Translations under genes and position numbers: made by a program
Notes under the pieces: model-generated
Databases searched by the model: none
Told to the model about the DNA's origin: nothing
The model's input: the letters and a program-made list of their open reading frames with translations, nothing else
Source: Acanthaster planci
Taxonomy: Eukaryota; Echinodermata; Asteroidea; Valvatida; Acanthasteridae
DNA length: 64,000 bases
NCBI RefSeq assembly: GCF_001949145.1
Contig: NW_019091395.1
Location: 1,511,402 to 1,575,401, forward strand
Direction: 5' to 3'
In this document: positions 11,101-24,099 of the stretch, in pieces
Layout: each line of letters opens with the position of its first letter
How positions within the stretch are numbered: position 1 is the stretch's first letter

Positions 11101-12639
11101 CCCCCCCGAAAAAAGGGACTCTCAAGCAACAAAACAAACCCTAAGCTCGAGGAAATATCTCCAAACGTGGTGGCGATCGGTCAACGTTGGACGAATAACT
11201 AATAAGCCACGTCAAGGATGAGTGTGCAAGTTTAGGATTGCAAGTTATTCCCTTGTTCCAGTCAGTCTGCAAACCCCGCAAGGTCTGATGTTTAGACCCA
11301 CGCCCCGTGCCCTGATAAGACAGCAACTTCCCCGCAGAACCAATAAGGATTTCCCGGAGATCAACAGACTGCCGACCATCTTCATACTCCATTAAGATGT
11401 CACAGGGCTCAGCGAACGATGATCTGGAGGACGCGAAGTGGAAGGCCCGAAGTAATCATGAACAATCTGGCCCCTAATACTTTATGGACGCGGGACGGTT
11501 TGAGCAAAATGGCATCCTTAAAAATCCCTGAAGTTCTGGCTCGTAACTCAGACTGAGAGGAATGAAAATGATAAAACAGTGATGTTTTAAGTTATACAGA
11601 AATATCCACACGTTTCACCCATAGACTGAATGAATAAATTCCATTACAACAAACCATTGTTCTTGTGAAAAATATGGAGTAGGTTATTATTGTTTCTTTC
11701 CACCTTTTTTTGGTGTGTGTCTTCGAAACTTTAACAGTTAGCCAACTACACACTCCGTGTGGTCTGCCTTTTGCGGATTACCCTGTGGTTGACCGTAGAC
11801 AACTCGTGCGTGTGATCGGCAGACGGTCGGGAAAGTCACTGTTTTCGCGGAAGCACCGAGCCAGTCATTGTTCAGAATAAAAAAATCTCACCAAAGGTTT
11901 ATTTTGTGCACAAAAACTGCATGTTACTTTTCTGGTAGCCTTCCCAAATTAAAGTTTGCACGAGCCAAGATTCGTGTTTGCCGAATCTGTTAGCTGTTTG
12001 GATCGGGACATGCGAAGAACCTTCGTTTTGTGTGGGTCGAGAACAGTGTTCCATCTTCGAACAGCTCAGTCGGTACTGATCACGTCCGTGAAGCTACAAC
12101 CTTGCCCAAGACACACGACGCCTGTAGGATCCACCAACTTCCGGTGACCGCCTAACCCCCAACATGTTACCGTGACGTCACCGACGAGCAGGGGAGCTGC
12201 TCGTCTCTGCTCCTCCACGATTCCCCTAACGCCGCCACCCCCCCCCCACCCCTGAAAAATGAGTCATCCCCGTTGAGCTGCTGATTCACACATGTTTTCG
12301 ACTGGAAGATTCCATGCTGTAACATTTTGAGTTTGGTCGGAGGATGTGCTTTGGCAACGACAGAGTTATACGAAAATATAGATAAGAATTGAGACATCGT
12401 GTTACAAGAGAGAACAAACGTGACAAATAGTTCTGCTTTTTGATCGAAACTGATCAAAAGCTCAAAAGATAATGGGAATGCATTCATCAATAATCAGACA
12501 ACATAACCTTTAGCGTGACTAGTAAAGGATAATGCTGAAATATCAGAGTCGTGAAACAGTCAACATTTCGAAAGAGTATGGGTAACATCTGACCTAGGTG
12601 GCGCTGTTCGACCTAATGCCGACACATAGGCTGCATCCG

Positions 12640-12752
12640 AATCTCTTGTCTAGAGCTAGGTCTAGGTCTTCGCTCCATTGGAAATGCGTGGAGACGCGCA
12701 GACAATAGACCTAGCCGTAGCTCTGTAAGCCCGTTTCGGACACGGCCATAGT
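12640..12752 (-). repeat. Dispersed repeat, copy 1 (shared with 16.3 kb)
   Basis: Positions 12715-12747 (CCGTAGCTCTGTAAGCCCGT and following) recur at 16311-16342 with a few differences. The upstream part is rich in the words CTAGAGC and CTAGGTC. This is probably a non-autonomous repeat of unknown class. Confidence 0.5.
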
Positions 12753-13393
12753 ATTGCTCACTTTTTAAATTAATTCTATTTTTAAGGTGCCTGATCTTTT
12801 CTTCTCCGCTGTTATTTCTCACTAATGCTACTGCACAGAAATGTTGACATGATCATGATCAGTGTTCAGTGCGTGTGTGTATTCAACATGAATGTCTTCG
12901 AAAAATAAAGGCGTGGTGGCAATGCACTTTCAATCGCAAAATTTTTGCAAGTGATTGATTACATTCGCATTTTCCTCCAAATTGCTTCACTTTAAACCCT
13001 CCACACCCAAACGATTAGTAGACTGTTTCTCATCCACTTCAGATTAATTAACACGGCGGTATTTAATGTGAAACAATATCCGTAGCGGATCGGATGGTAT
13101 TGGAGGCTAAACGCCATGTCCAGTCGCTGACAATGTATACTGCATGTTCCTAAATAAATTCTCAGATCGCCTTGGAATGCATGAGAGATCACGATAGATT
13201 CGAAAATATTATACACAGAGGCACGCCTTCACTCAATACTGAAAAAAAACGTTTACAAGACAAGTGTAAACACCTATTAAGAAGCTAATTGGAAGACCTT
13301 AACATGCCGCAAATCGACTACTATTATACAAATGGCGCTCTCAAAAAGCAAATCTATAACACAAGATCAACAAATTTATCACCATGTCAAATT

Positions 13394-13674
13394 CACAACA
13401 ATGGTTTTATTGATCCGAATAAATCTTGTTCGGTGTGACGGGGGATGCTGGACGCCGGCTTTTTCAGCAGGATTCAAATCCCTTTGTAGTTTCGGAGGGT
13501 TAGAAAAGCAATCTCGGTTGAGCGGTAGAAGGGGAGACTTATGAGCCGCAAGGGAGCGATACGGGCCCGGCGAAGCCGCTTGGGAACGAGCCCCTAAGGG
13601 ACGAAAGACGGTACAGGCAGTCAAGGCGAGCTGTTGGCAGCCCAGAAGGGAAATCAATAAAACCACAGCAATGG
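13394..13674. repeat. GC-rich insert with 13-bp perfect terminal inverted repeats
   Basis: TGGTTTTATTGAT (13402-13414) is repeated as its exact reverse complement at 13653-13665. The roughly 240 bases between them are markedly GC-richer than the surroundings. The near-direct repeats CACAACAATGG (13394-13404) and CACAGCAATGG (13664-13674) overlap the ends. The layout suggests a small non-autonomous DNA element. No transposase is seen. Confidence 0.4.
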
Positions 13675-16249
13675 GTCAGCTGGAGTCGTAACGCCAAGGT
13701 GTTTACAGATCTAGGGTCTTGGGAAGAAATTTTGGGGACGCCATTCATTCTCGTTTCAGTACAGAATGTTAGTTGCCGTGGCGTTGGACGATATGTGTTG
13801 AAACCGGCGAGACAAAAATGTTCATTAATAGGGGAACTTTCCAGTCAGAATCTTATATCCAGAACTCACTCAGTTAGGATATCAATGTCGAGCAATATTA
13901 TTTTAATGGAAGTTTTGATTGTTGGAGCAACCCACTTTTTTGTGTTCCTATTTCTCCACGCTTTGACCTCTTTGAGCTGCTCATCAGACCAGAGAAGAGG
14001 ATACCAAGCAAAAAACCCTTGAAACAAGGAGCTATGCCAAAAACGCTTCATAGCTGTTTGACTTTCGTACAAACAACTTCCAACCGAATGAGGCTGCTGT
14101 TTAAAGTCCACACTGACATCACGTTTGTGGGGCCAATGATTTCACATCAGGTTCAACACAGTATTCTATAACATTGATTCTTTAAAATGAAGTGACTCAC
14201 TACAGTCCACTTGCAGGCAATGTGGAGGTTTCCCCTCCAACCCACTCAAAACAGCCTCTGACTGGGTTTCTACGTCAACCAAAATGAAGCCCATTCGTGA
14301 GCTGCGGAAGTGTAATCCATAGCGACAAACCCGGACGTTAATATGTTCTCACACACGGTTAATCATACGGGTCTTCAGTAACGGTGGAGACTCCAAATCG
14401 GAACAGCCATCATTTTTCGTTTAACATGCGCTGTTTGTCTAATCACACAGAATATGTAATATGGAATACGAAATATTCTCTTTCGGCGCGAAGACAAGGC
14501 TTTTTGTAATTCGGAAGACTGGGTGCAGCGTGACGATTTGTAGGTCATCGGAGATGCGCTAGACATCCAAATAACTGTCATTACGCCGAAGGAGAGGTAA
14601 ATGGTTTGGAATAGAGGGGTCTTTCCCCAGCAAGCTCTCACTTGTAGCTTAAACAATAAAAGAGAGAAGGCAAGACTGCGTGAGCTTCCTCTTCTGACAA
14701 ATAGAATATTGTTCAGTACTTAACCAAGTTTGGAACAATTTAGCCGTTTTGGGACCCCAGAAAGGAAACTGCCGTCCATCCAGTCGTTTACAGACATGAT
14801 CTTTTAGCAGGACGTTTTTAGAGGTCAGACAGCTTCGGGTCATGATGCTTGGAGGTCAAGTTTGTACTTGGTTGCGGAAGATAGGAGATTCTGCTGCACG
14901 TGCAGCACCTGACCTTTGATTCTGGGATCTATGACTCAAAGAAAACACACCAGAACGAGTCGGATGAAAGAAAGGCGACGAGCCTATCATGTGATGATCG
15001 GCCTGATGCTGGCATCACCAGTAAGGCCCAATTAGTAATCGGTCGTAACACCGACTTGAAACATTAATTGGATTTGACCCTCACTCTTTCAAATGCTAGT
15101 TCTAGTCGAAGTCATAAGCGTGCCGTCGAGTGTGGGCCGTGGACCGTGGGAGAGTCCGTCACTCGCGTACTACCTCGACCCAACGTCCTCCTTCCCCAAG
15201 CCCGTCAAGACCAGTTTCCGCTGACCGTGCTTGCAGCGAGGCCCGAGAGGGGTGAAATCCCCCCGCGACGGTACTGGCCCGGTTCAGAGGAGGGGGAGGG
15301 GGAAATGTGAAATGACGGCAGAGTTGCGGTGGGGTTTCCGACCAGTCGCGAACGGGAGAAGTGATTGGTGGGTGGATTACTGTGTGACTGGTTCAACCTC
15401 GTCTGGTGAAATGATCTGACATGTGTACCAGTCACAGTTTAATGATTTGACATTTGGGTCTCTGATGCCATAGGAGATAAAATAAGGGGGGTTTGGGTTT
15501 CTCTCTTCATTGTTCCACATTACAAATGACCTCTTTCATGTTATTGTGTTAACCCATAGAGAATGCTATTAACAGGATGAAGCTTTCTGCTACAAGACGC
15601 AACGGAAGGCAGTCTCTTTTTTCAGACTGAAAGGATGTAGGCCCTACTAAATTATTGGAAACAGCGGATATGACAACGAAAATTTCTTTGATATGTTCTA
15701 TTTTAGAAGAAACTTTCCCTCGTTTACCAATTTCAAACTGACAACTGATTTCTGAAACGTCAAGAACCCTTAACGTCCTCAAGTAATTTAAGCCTACGCT
15801 GCCATTAGTGCATCGCACGGCAAACATATTTTGAAAGGGATCTTTCACTATTATATAATCTCTGTTGAATTGGTTCTTGCATGTGTTTCAATGCAATTGC
15901 AATAATTTTCATCCGGGAAAAAATGTTCGGACTAGGAAACTACAGGATAAGGTGAAAAAAATGTACACAGCAGAATTATCCATACTGCCGACAGCTTTGG
16001 ACACTGCATCACAACATGACTTTTACGCGGTCCCCATACCAGCAATGGCGAAGTCCTTCAACGACTTAAGAACAAATTCACCCCCTCAATGTTTCTGTAG
16101 TTATTTTTAACAACATCCAAGGCACTGTTTTGGCCCCCTTAACGGTGGAACTACATCCAAATCTGCTCTCTAGTATATGAAAGCCAGATGTACGGCTTCG
16201 CCTATCAGAAACAACGCGAAATGGAAATACCCCAAGTTCGTAGGAGCGG

Positions 16250-16350
16250 GGCGGACGTCGGGCCCCACAGTTCTGGAGGTAAGATGGATGCGGCTGAAAA
16301 CAGGCAGGTACCGTAGCTCTGTAAGCCCGTTAGAGATACGGCTCAAGTAC
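16250..16350 (-). repeat. Dispersed repeat, copy 2 (shared with 12.7 kb)
   Basis: This is a second copy of the same block. The shared core is at 16311-16342, in the same orientation as copy 1. The flanking similarity fades quickly, so the borders are approximate. Confidence 0.5.
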
Positions 16351-19300
16351 CTCAACAAAACCCAACTCCGTGCTGGGATTACCCTATTACCTTATTAACG
16401 AGAGAGCCATTTCTGATCATGTTCGGTAAATCGTTGTACTTGTTGAAAAGGATGATGTCAGACTTTTTATAAATGAATCTAGTTGTGATACTCAATTCCA
16501 GGTTTTTGTTGTGGTTAATGTTAATTTGTTTCTGTTTGTTTATGTTTTAATTTTTATATGTGGCTTCAAACATGAAGGTATGTTTGATCACAGTTTTAAA
16601 TCATCCACAAGACTCGACCTAAATGAGCAGCGCGTTATAAACCGAATTTGGGAAATTCGAAACGAAGGGCAGTGCATTCATGTTGTCTATTCACAGCGTA
16701 GCCAAGAGACAGCGTAGTGTTGCAGTGGCGTCATTGGTCAACTTGGGATCGTTGTGACTGAAAACGATCCAGGGCAAAAGATAGAATGTCGTCCACACAT
16801 CAGGCAGCAACACCGGACCACTGGAACGGACCGCCGTATGGTTATTTCTATAATTGGAGATCTCGCCGACCTTGCGAATTAAAAACTTCGTTAAGTTGAT
16901 TAAAAACAAGCGCGGGGAACATGTTAAATTTGCCTCTTACGCTTCCATCTGGATAGCTACCGCCGGCTGGAAGCGACGTGTTGACACTTAACAAGTCACA
17001 CGATGTTACGGCGCCTATTATGACGAGAAATGACCCCGTTCAAGGGAGTTGATTTGGTTGGTCCGTGGTCCGAAGTAAAACCCTTCTGATTAAAAGTAGG
17101 TCTAGCGGCTCGAGACACGGTTAACCCCCTACTGAGGACTGCTACGATTCGACTGTGAGAAACCACTCGGCTGGAATTATCTCTTTAATTTCTTCAAGGT
17201 CTGGCGTTGTCAGCGCCGTAGGTCGCGCAAAGATCTAATCCTGTTACTCGTGATGCCGGGAATGAGAGCAATGGAACGCGCCTGTGTATGCCATGTTGTA
17301 CAACACGAGAAATGAAGTACTGGCCGTTTGAGAAATTCTTCGGGCGTAATTTTGTTAGTTCGGCGTCGCGATCTTGTGAATGGAGAGCAAATGGAGTTTG
17401 ATACGGTAATGATGCTGACTTTGTGTAACTGTCATCCGTCTGGTCTAACCGCGAAACATATTATAATACGTACATCAAGTTGATTACACCGGTTGAGAGT
17501 GGTATGTGGAGCCGCGAATCATGAGATCGTGAGGGACAACTTCCTCAATATGCAGAGATTATAAACCAAGGGAAAAATGGAACAGATTTTAATAATTGGA
17601 GTCTGCATCTGTAACCGATTTCGGTCCGTGAGGAGTGTGGGACGCGGCACACTGGGCAGAGGACGAGAGATGACAGCTGGTCTGAGTAAAAGACATCTCA
17701 ATTAAAAATCAGTCCGTCAGATCTCCCACGCCAAATGATCCGTACTGGGGGGGGTGTTCAAGTTCCCACCGAGAGACACGAGCAGACGATCACACAGCAT
17801 GCACACAGAAAGCATGACCGACCCATTTTCGAGCTCCGACTTAGACACTGGCTTGGAACCTCGCACGCTGGCGGGACCAATTTATCTCATCTAGACCCCG
17901 GCCTCAAATTGAATGGTATTGACTAAGCCCTTAAGTCCATTACAGGCTTGACCACATTTAAGTGTATTTTACCTGCGATTCGAAGTCTACTAAAAGCCCG
18001 TGCGCAAACGGATGGAAGGCTAAAGGTGGGAGAAGGGGCGTCGGCGTTCACGAGGACAGATAAGGCGACGGCCCGCACCAAATGACAGTAGTTGGGGTGG
18101 GCGGAGGGTCTGGAATTTCAGGATATATGACATTCAAATTACTGAGTGCTGGGTGGGGCAGTCAATCCAGTTTGAAGAGATTGCAATTTACCATCATAGC
18201 ATAACTTTGCAGAGTGGCCTTGCTGAGGTAAGGTGTGGGTTTAAGTCAAAATGAGGGAAGCTCTAACTTCGAAGGCGTAAAAGATTTATTTTAGGGAATA
18301 CAAAAGACATGCAATGCATATATTCATTTCCTTAATATCATTTCCAAACAATATCCTTATATGGACCTAGTTTTGATTACAAAATATTTCATTTATTTGT
18401 TTTTACCAAACATGTTCACATGAAATTATCTAGACATTTTGCTTTTTGTTTTCATTGTTTTTCCCTACTTTGCAGGGGGCGGGTCGTAACGTAGGAATAG
18501 TATCAAATGCAAAGGATTTCCTGCAGGAAGGTAGAGTGTACCGTAATCTCTCTGAATGAGAAACGAGGAATGACTAACAACCCCCCACCAGCCCACCGTG
18601 AGCAGTAGTTCCCCTGTATCTATACTTCAACCTGTCTCAGTCTGACCCCATTACCAGGACATTTTTCATCCTCGATATCTCAGAAACTTCGTCCTCCACG
18701 GAAATAGCATCAACCCGTCCCCGCCCGATTTATATTTGGGATGTCATATATTTCACCCAATCAGCTAGACAAAAAATCTCTTTTCTGTACAATGCTACGG
18801 GCAAGAAACCACTTCAAACAGAAACAAACCCTGAAAGCCATTAATCTGCAGGCATTTCAGTGCTGCTTCGTTGCTCGGACATTTTGCCTCGATTCGCGGG
18901 CATTTCGAGAGCGTTTTACCCCGCAAATGCACCACGAATCGTGAAGCGGCGAGAGCGCGTGTAAGACTCCGTAATGGAACGACTCGAGTGCCTCGCGAAA
19001 TGCCGTCGAGATTTGTTTTTTCCAAGCCTTTCGTGGAGAACTGTCAGATCGCTGTGGAATTGCCGATGCGGCTGGCTGGAGATTGCCGCTCGGTCTCAGC
19101 TCTCTGTCAGCCCGGTCCAAAGGGAGGTCTTTGTACAGATTAAGCAGTTGTAACGATCTCTGAAAACTGTAAAGCCCAACAAGTCATCACAGATAGGGTC
19201 ATGACTCTTCAAGCGTTGATAAAGTGTGCAGATCAAAAATGCCCAGTGAAGCACCTTTCTTTTTTTTTTTGGTAAAGAATTAAATCACTGAATAAGCCGT

Positions 19301-20609
19301 GTCTTCACACCAATCCATGCATCAAACCCTGCATACTTAATCTAGCAGCCCTGTCTGCAAAGGCTAGGCGGGTAGCACTAAACTGAACACTGTCCAGGAG
19401 AAATCGTCAGGTGTCAAGTGCAAGGCTTTTGCATAACACTCAAATTTTAGTTCCCAAGCTACGCAACGTCAGAATGTCACGCTTCTACAGCTCCATCATG
19501 GTATTTTTTCATGGAACTCCTTGCTTTTGTCATGGAGGAAGGAACACATGTCCCGAAATAATTTGAAATTATTCTCCGAGATGTCTCCCCATGCCTCTGT
19601 CGTCCCATATACCGCTGGCCTCTCGCCCGATTAACCGCCAGACATGCACCTCATTTCACACTTGATTTCCTTCCCCAAGGTTTCCAGTCCAGACATTGTC
19701 GAGTCGCAACCCCAGGGCGTGTTTGGGTACAATTAATAAGTTTTCAAACAAATCAATTATATCTGTGATCTCCATCATCATCTGTTTCCAGTCGAATGTG
19801 TCTCAGTTTGGATATTTAATTTCCCCTCAATTCGAACACAAAAACTTAATTAAAGAAAAGCAAGCAAACAAATGTTATCAATAAATATAAATGCGTTCGA
19901 GGACGCAAGACGTGTTCTACTACTCGTTCTTTGAAACGACGTCGTTTTTCATCAGATTGTTGTAACATCTTCTGAAAAGTACTGTATCTGTTTTCTTCCG
20001 TAAGTCCTGAATAAATTGACTGAAATTTGGTGGAAAATCAGTACTGTATGGGCCGATTTTCGGCCTTGCTCCTGAAGTCATGCTTCAGGATAGTACAGGA
20101 GAACGGCCATCTTGGGCTAAACGCGTAGCGGCCAAGCGAAAGCCTGCTGCAAGAAGTCACGATGTCAGAACACGACAAGTGGTCACACTTACGCGCCCCA
20201 ACACAATTGGATTCTATGCAAATCCCCTTCAAAGAACAACAGAGACAATAAAATGTATTGCAGCACTGAACAATGGATGGTAAAACGTTACTTTTGACAA
20301 CGAGATCGACTGTTAGAGTATAGCCCTGGGAGGGTTTATTTTGCAAGGGCAGTTGGTGCAATGTGAACGAGCTAACATGATGAACTCAGTAGTCGTGTAC
20401 GGTGAAGCCCCATACAAAATGTCGGATGCCGTTGTTGTTAATGCTTTAATACAGTCTGTTACAGTCACAAATATTGGACAACAAGTGTAGGCCTACGACT
20501 TCGACGAAAAGGTGGAAACTAGTGTACGAAGTGTCCTCCTGAAAAATGTTTAAAAACCCGTTCCTAGTTTCATCAGAATTGGTGGCTTCACTCTTGCAGT
20601 TCGGCATCG

Positions 20610-20903
20610 CGGTCAGGAGAAAACATGCAAACTGGTAACCAACCTGGACATTTTGTGCGGGATGGTGACCTACGAAGCCGACGCATCGTGTGTGCAAGCC
20701 GTAATCATCAGGCTGCCTGGTATCGAGATAATGATGACGTCAAAAAATACGTTGCAGGGGAGGAAAGGGAAATGGATAACTCTGAGGAAGAAATGGAGGA
20801 GGCAGAAGGAAAGAAGGAGGGAAACGACAAGGAAAGAGACAACGGAGCAGAAACGATGTACAAGCAACCAAAGGTTGAAGGTTTCTGGGATGAGGAAATA
20901 TGA
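20610..20903 (+). pseudogene. LINE ORF1 remnant with eroded zinc knuckle
   Basis: The string GNQPGHFVRD has the backbone of a CCHC zinc knuckle (G-H-F-x-R-D), but the expected cysteines are replaced, two of them apparently by glycine. It is followed by a very acidic Glu/Lys-rich stretch, as often seen near the end of Tx1-type ORF1 proteins. The reading stops at 20903. The identification rests on this motif and on its place directly before the endonuclease. Confidence 0.45.
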
Positions 20904-21030
20904 AAGAACACACCGAGAAAGCGGAAAGTGAGTGAGGAAGAGGCAGAAGTAAGCTGGCACAGGAGATCAAAGGAATGGAAGTAGAGAGAGACGAGGGGGC
21001 AGCAAACAAGTTGGAGCAAATGAAGTCGCT

Positions 21031-21810
21031 TTGGAGACTGAAGGAATGGCTGATGTAGATCAAGACCTGAGAATAGACAATAAACAAGACAGCAAGCAAG
21101 ACACAGAGCCCGACATAATAGAGGACAGTCAAGATAACCAGAATGACAAGGTCCCGTACATGAGAGTAGGCGTCCAGAGATTTAGGAAAAGACGAACATC
21201 GTGGGAAAGGAAATCAACTCCTGCTAACCAACAGGCTACAACGAGCACACGAATGGAGGAGGACCAGATTACCAACACCAGTCGGTCAAGTCAATCAAAA
21301 AAGCATAGCCGAATAAACAAGCACAGTCGACTAAGGGACGAGGGTCAGGACAATCTTGATGAGCAGCCAAAATTCGACCATAGTCAGTTAAGTGAGAAGT
21401 CAGACAACAGCGGGACTCCCTCCAACCTACAGATGGACAGTCGTTCAAATCAACCAGAGGTGAACCAGTCCAACTGTGCCAATCAATTAAAGTCGAATTG
21501 TCAGAATTCACCCGGAACCAGTCCCCTAGAGTCAAGTCGGGAGCCGGCCCACCAAGACAGCGAGATCATCTCAACTCCAAAACCAGCATGTTCAAATTGG
21601 TCAAAGAGGGCGAGGAAGACGGCGGGTGGACTAGGTATTTTCAAATTTTCCAATCTTTCAATGATGATGTGGTTTACATTCGTCCTTTTTGTGATGATGG
21701 CTTTTCTTCCAGTTGCCACTCTCAACGTTAATGAATTAAGGAATGACATAAAATGTAATGTCTTTTTTAAAACCTTAAACGGAAACAGTTTTACAAGAAA
21801 CTTATTCTGA
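21031..21810 (+). pseudogene. LINE ORF1 tail running into the start of ORF2
   Basis: This 259-codon open frame is rich in Ser, Gln, Asn and Lys and looks disordered. Near its end it reads VATLNVNELRNDIK (from about 21713), which is the N-terminal signature of the AP-like endonuclease (LNVNGLR in active elements, with the Asn in the active site). The Gly of that signature is Glu here. The frame ends at 21810 and the endonuclease resumes in a different frame, so there is a break in between. Confidence 0.6.
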
Positions 21811-21859
21811 GGAGGGTGATGAACAGGTATGGGAACCTGAATGGAAGGGCGTAATTCAT

Positions 21860-22450
21860 TTCAATCATGGTAGTTGAAAATCCAGAAAGGTTGCCATTCT
21901 CTTATCAGAAAAATATGGGTTGAATATTACAAACATTAATAAGGATGATAATGGGCGGTGGATTTTGGGCGAAATAAGGTGGAACAATAGCACTTTGTAT
22001 GTTGCTTCGGTTTACGCCCCAAACGATATACACAACCGAACGATCTTCTTTGACAATCTTGTTGATAAAATTGATAATGAGAATGAGTGGATTGTGGGAG
22101 ATTTCAATTGCGATCTTGATAGAGATCAAATAAAAGATGTGAATAAAACCATTATTCAAAATATCATGAGCGAAAAAGACTTTTTTGACGTATGTCGCAC
22201 TATGAACAGCAATATCTCAGGGTTTACTCATTATCACAAGGGGACGAGGCAAAAGACTAGAATTGACTATTTAATGGTTTCGTCTAATTTTATTTTCAGT
22301 ATTTCCAATGCTAAGGTTCACCCGCTGGGATTAAGTGATCATCATATCATCGATATGAAACTTGAAGATCCTTCGTCCATCAGTTATGGACTAGGCAGAT
22401 GGATATGCAATAATAGTCTCTTAAAAAGGAAGAAACACTGTTTAGACTAG
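21860..22450 (+). pseudogene. LINE AP-type endonuclease domain
   Basis: The frame from about 21920 carries the endonuclease motifs in order: VYAPN, GDFNCDLD (GDFN at 22097-22108), TRIDYLMVS and LSDHHIIDM (SDHH at 22334-22345). These are the metal- and catalysis-associated residues of the family, and they are intact, including the terminal His. The domain would nick target DNA to prime reverse transcription. A stop at 22448-22450 separates it from the polymerase part, so no full ORF2 protein can be made. Confidence 0.85.
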
Positions 22451-22959
22451 TTCCTTTTTGGAGTTTTTGGCAGGCAAATACAGTCATATTACTGATTTCT
22501 AGGGAAGTAAGGAAATCTTGAGTGAAAGAAATTCTTTAGGAATTTGGTAAAGAAAAGGTTCAAAAATAAAAGCGGGTTCGGAGTGAGCTGCAGACGCGAT
22601 ATAATTAGTTGATTCAAAAGCGGCAGTGTGCTAATTCAGAAGATGTAAAATCTCTTGAGATAAAAATGAATAACTATGATATCCAGGAATGGAAAAAGGC
22701 ACGAGTTAGAGTTCGAAATGTTATGAAGGATGAAGGAGAAAACCTTCTAAATTCTTCCTTCTATTAGAAAAGCAAAACAGAAAGAGTAGTAGAATGGACA
22801 AACTTCTCAGTCAAGATGGCGCTATGCAGATACTCTAGATGGAACGCTTAATATTGCTAATACTTTTTACAGCAATCTTTATAAGTGTGAAAGCGTATCA
22901 AAAGATTATCTTTAAAACATTATTTCTAATATTAAAGACAAAGACATTTCTGATGATAT

Positions 22960-23960
22960 TTATAATGACCTGGAAAAAGGTATTACAATAGAGGAAGTGA
23001 AAGGGGTCCTTTACTAAATGAACAAAAACAAGTCTCCTGGTATTGATGGTCTTACCGTAGAATTTTATCAATGCTACTAGGATATCATTGGTACAGATTT
23101 GGTCGAGGTTTACAATGCCTGTTTCAAGTCAGGATCTCTAAGCGAATCTATGAACAGCGCCCTATATGATTTACAAAAATTCTGGGAATAGACACGAATT
23201 GAAGAATTGGCGTCCAACAAGCCTCCTTACAATTGATTATAACATTCTCTCCAAGGTCATTACTAACAGGCTTAAAGTTATTATGCCAGTTTTAGTAGGT
23301 GAAAAACAATCTTGTGGTGTGGTATGTAGAAAGATACATCATAATTTTATGCTCATACGAGATGTCGTGGATTATGCCATTTGGGTCAATTTAGAATCTG
23401 CTTTTATTAGTATTGATCAAGAAAAACATTCAATCGGATAAATTGGAATTATCTTTTTGCCGTGATGGAGAAAATGAAAGTTCCGGCTGTTCTTATTAAG
23501 TGGATTAAACTTTTGTATGGCGATCCGAATTGTCGTATTATTATTAATAATAGCATAGGTTCACCGGTCAAGGTGGAAAGAAGAATAAGACAAGGTTGCC
23601 CTCTGTCTCCTCTCCTGTATTCTATTTGTGCAGAAGGCCTTGATGCTCTTGTTAGAAACAATTTGACTTTAAAAGGAATAACCCTATCTGATGAGAAGAG
23701 TAGTGTTAAAATTATTCAACATGCAGATGACACGAGTTTGTTTGTTGGGAAATGACAATGATTTCCGAGTTATAGACGATATTTTCAATATCTACAGTAC
23801 AGGATCCGGTTCCAAGGAAAACGCTGATAAATCTAAAGGTTTAAGGCTAGGGAAATGGCGGACGAGGGTGGATAAGCCGTGTGGCTTTCAGTGGGATAAT
23901 AAATTGAAAATTCTTGGAATTTATCTTGGAAACGATGTCTTCCCAATGCTAACTTGAAAC
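22960..23960 (+). pseudogene. LINE reverse transcriptase domain, broken
   Basis: Motifs appear in order across several frames: NKNKSPGIDGLTVEFYQ from 23018, LKNWRPTSLLTIDYNILSKV from about 23196, RIRQGCPLSPLLYSICAEGL near 23583, and HADDTSLF with HADD at 23720-23731. The catalytic box normally reads YADD or FADD, and the His may be a mutation. NADKSKGLRLG near 23822 corresponds to the downstream N-x-x-K-S motif. In-frame stops (one directly before 23018, another near 23440) and frame changes show that it is dead. Confidence 0.85.
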
Positions 23961-24099
23961 CAAGAATTAGTAAAATGCAAGGTACTTTAAGTAGGCCTAA
24001 GTGGTCTCGGCGTAATTTGACGTACAATGGTAAGGTGGTCATTGTCAACAGTTTTGTTGGAGGAGTGTCCGACAATCTCATTAAAAAATGAGTAATATG

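Noticed and set aside
13866-14843. Cluster of three minus-strand ORFs (Trp- and Lys-containing) suspected as a LINE relic
   Set aside because: I could not match ordered motifs (no endonuclease, polymerase or zinc pattern), so it remains unassigned.
20653-21132. Several overlapping ORFs on both strands
   Set aside because: They are shadows of the purine-rich acidic stretch of the LINE ORF1 remnant.
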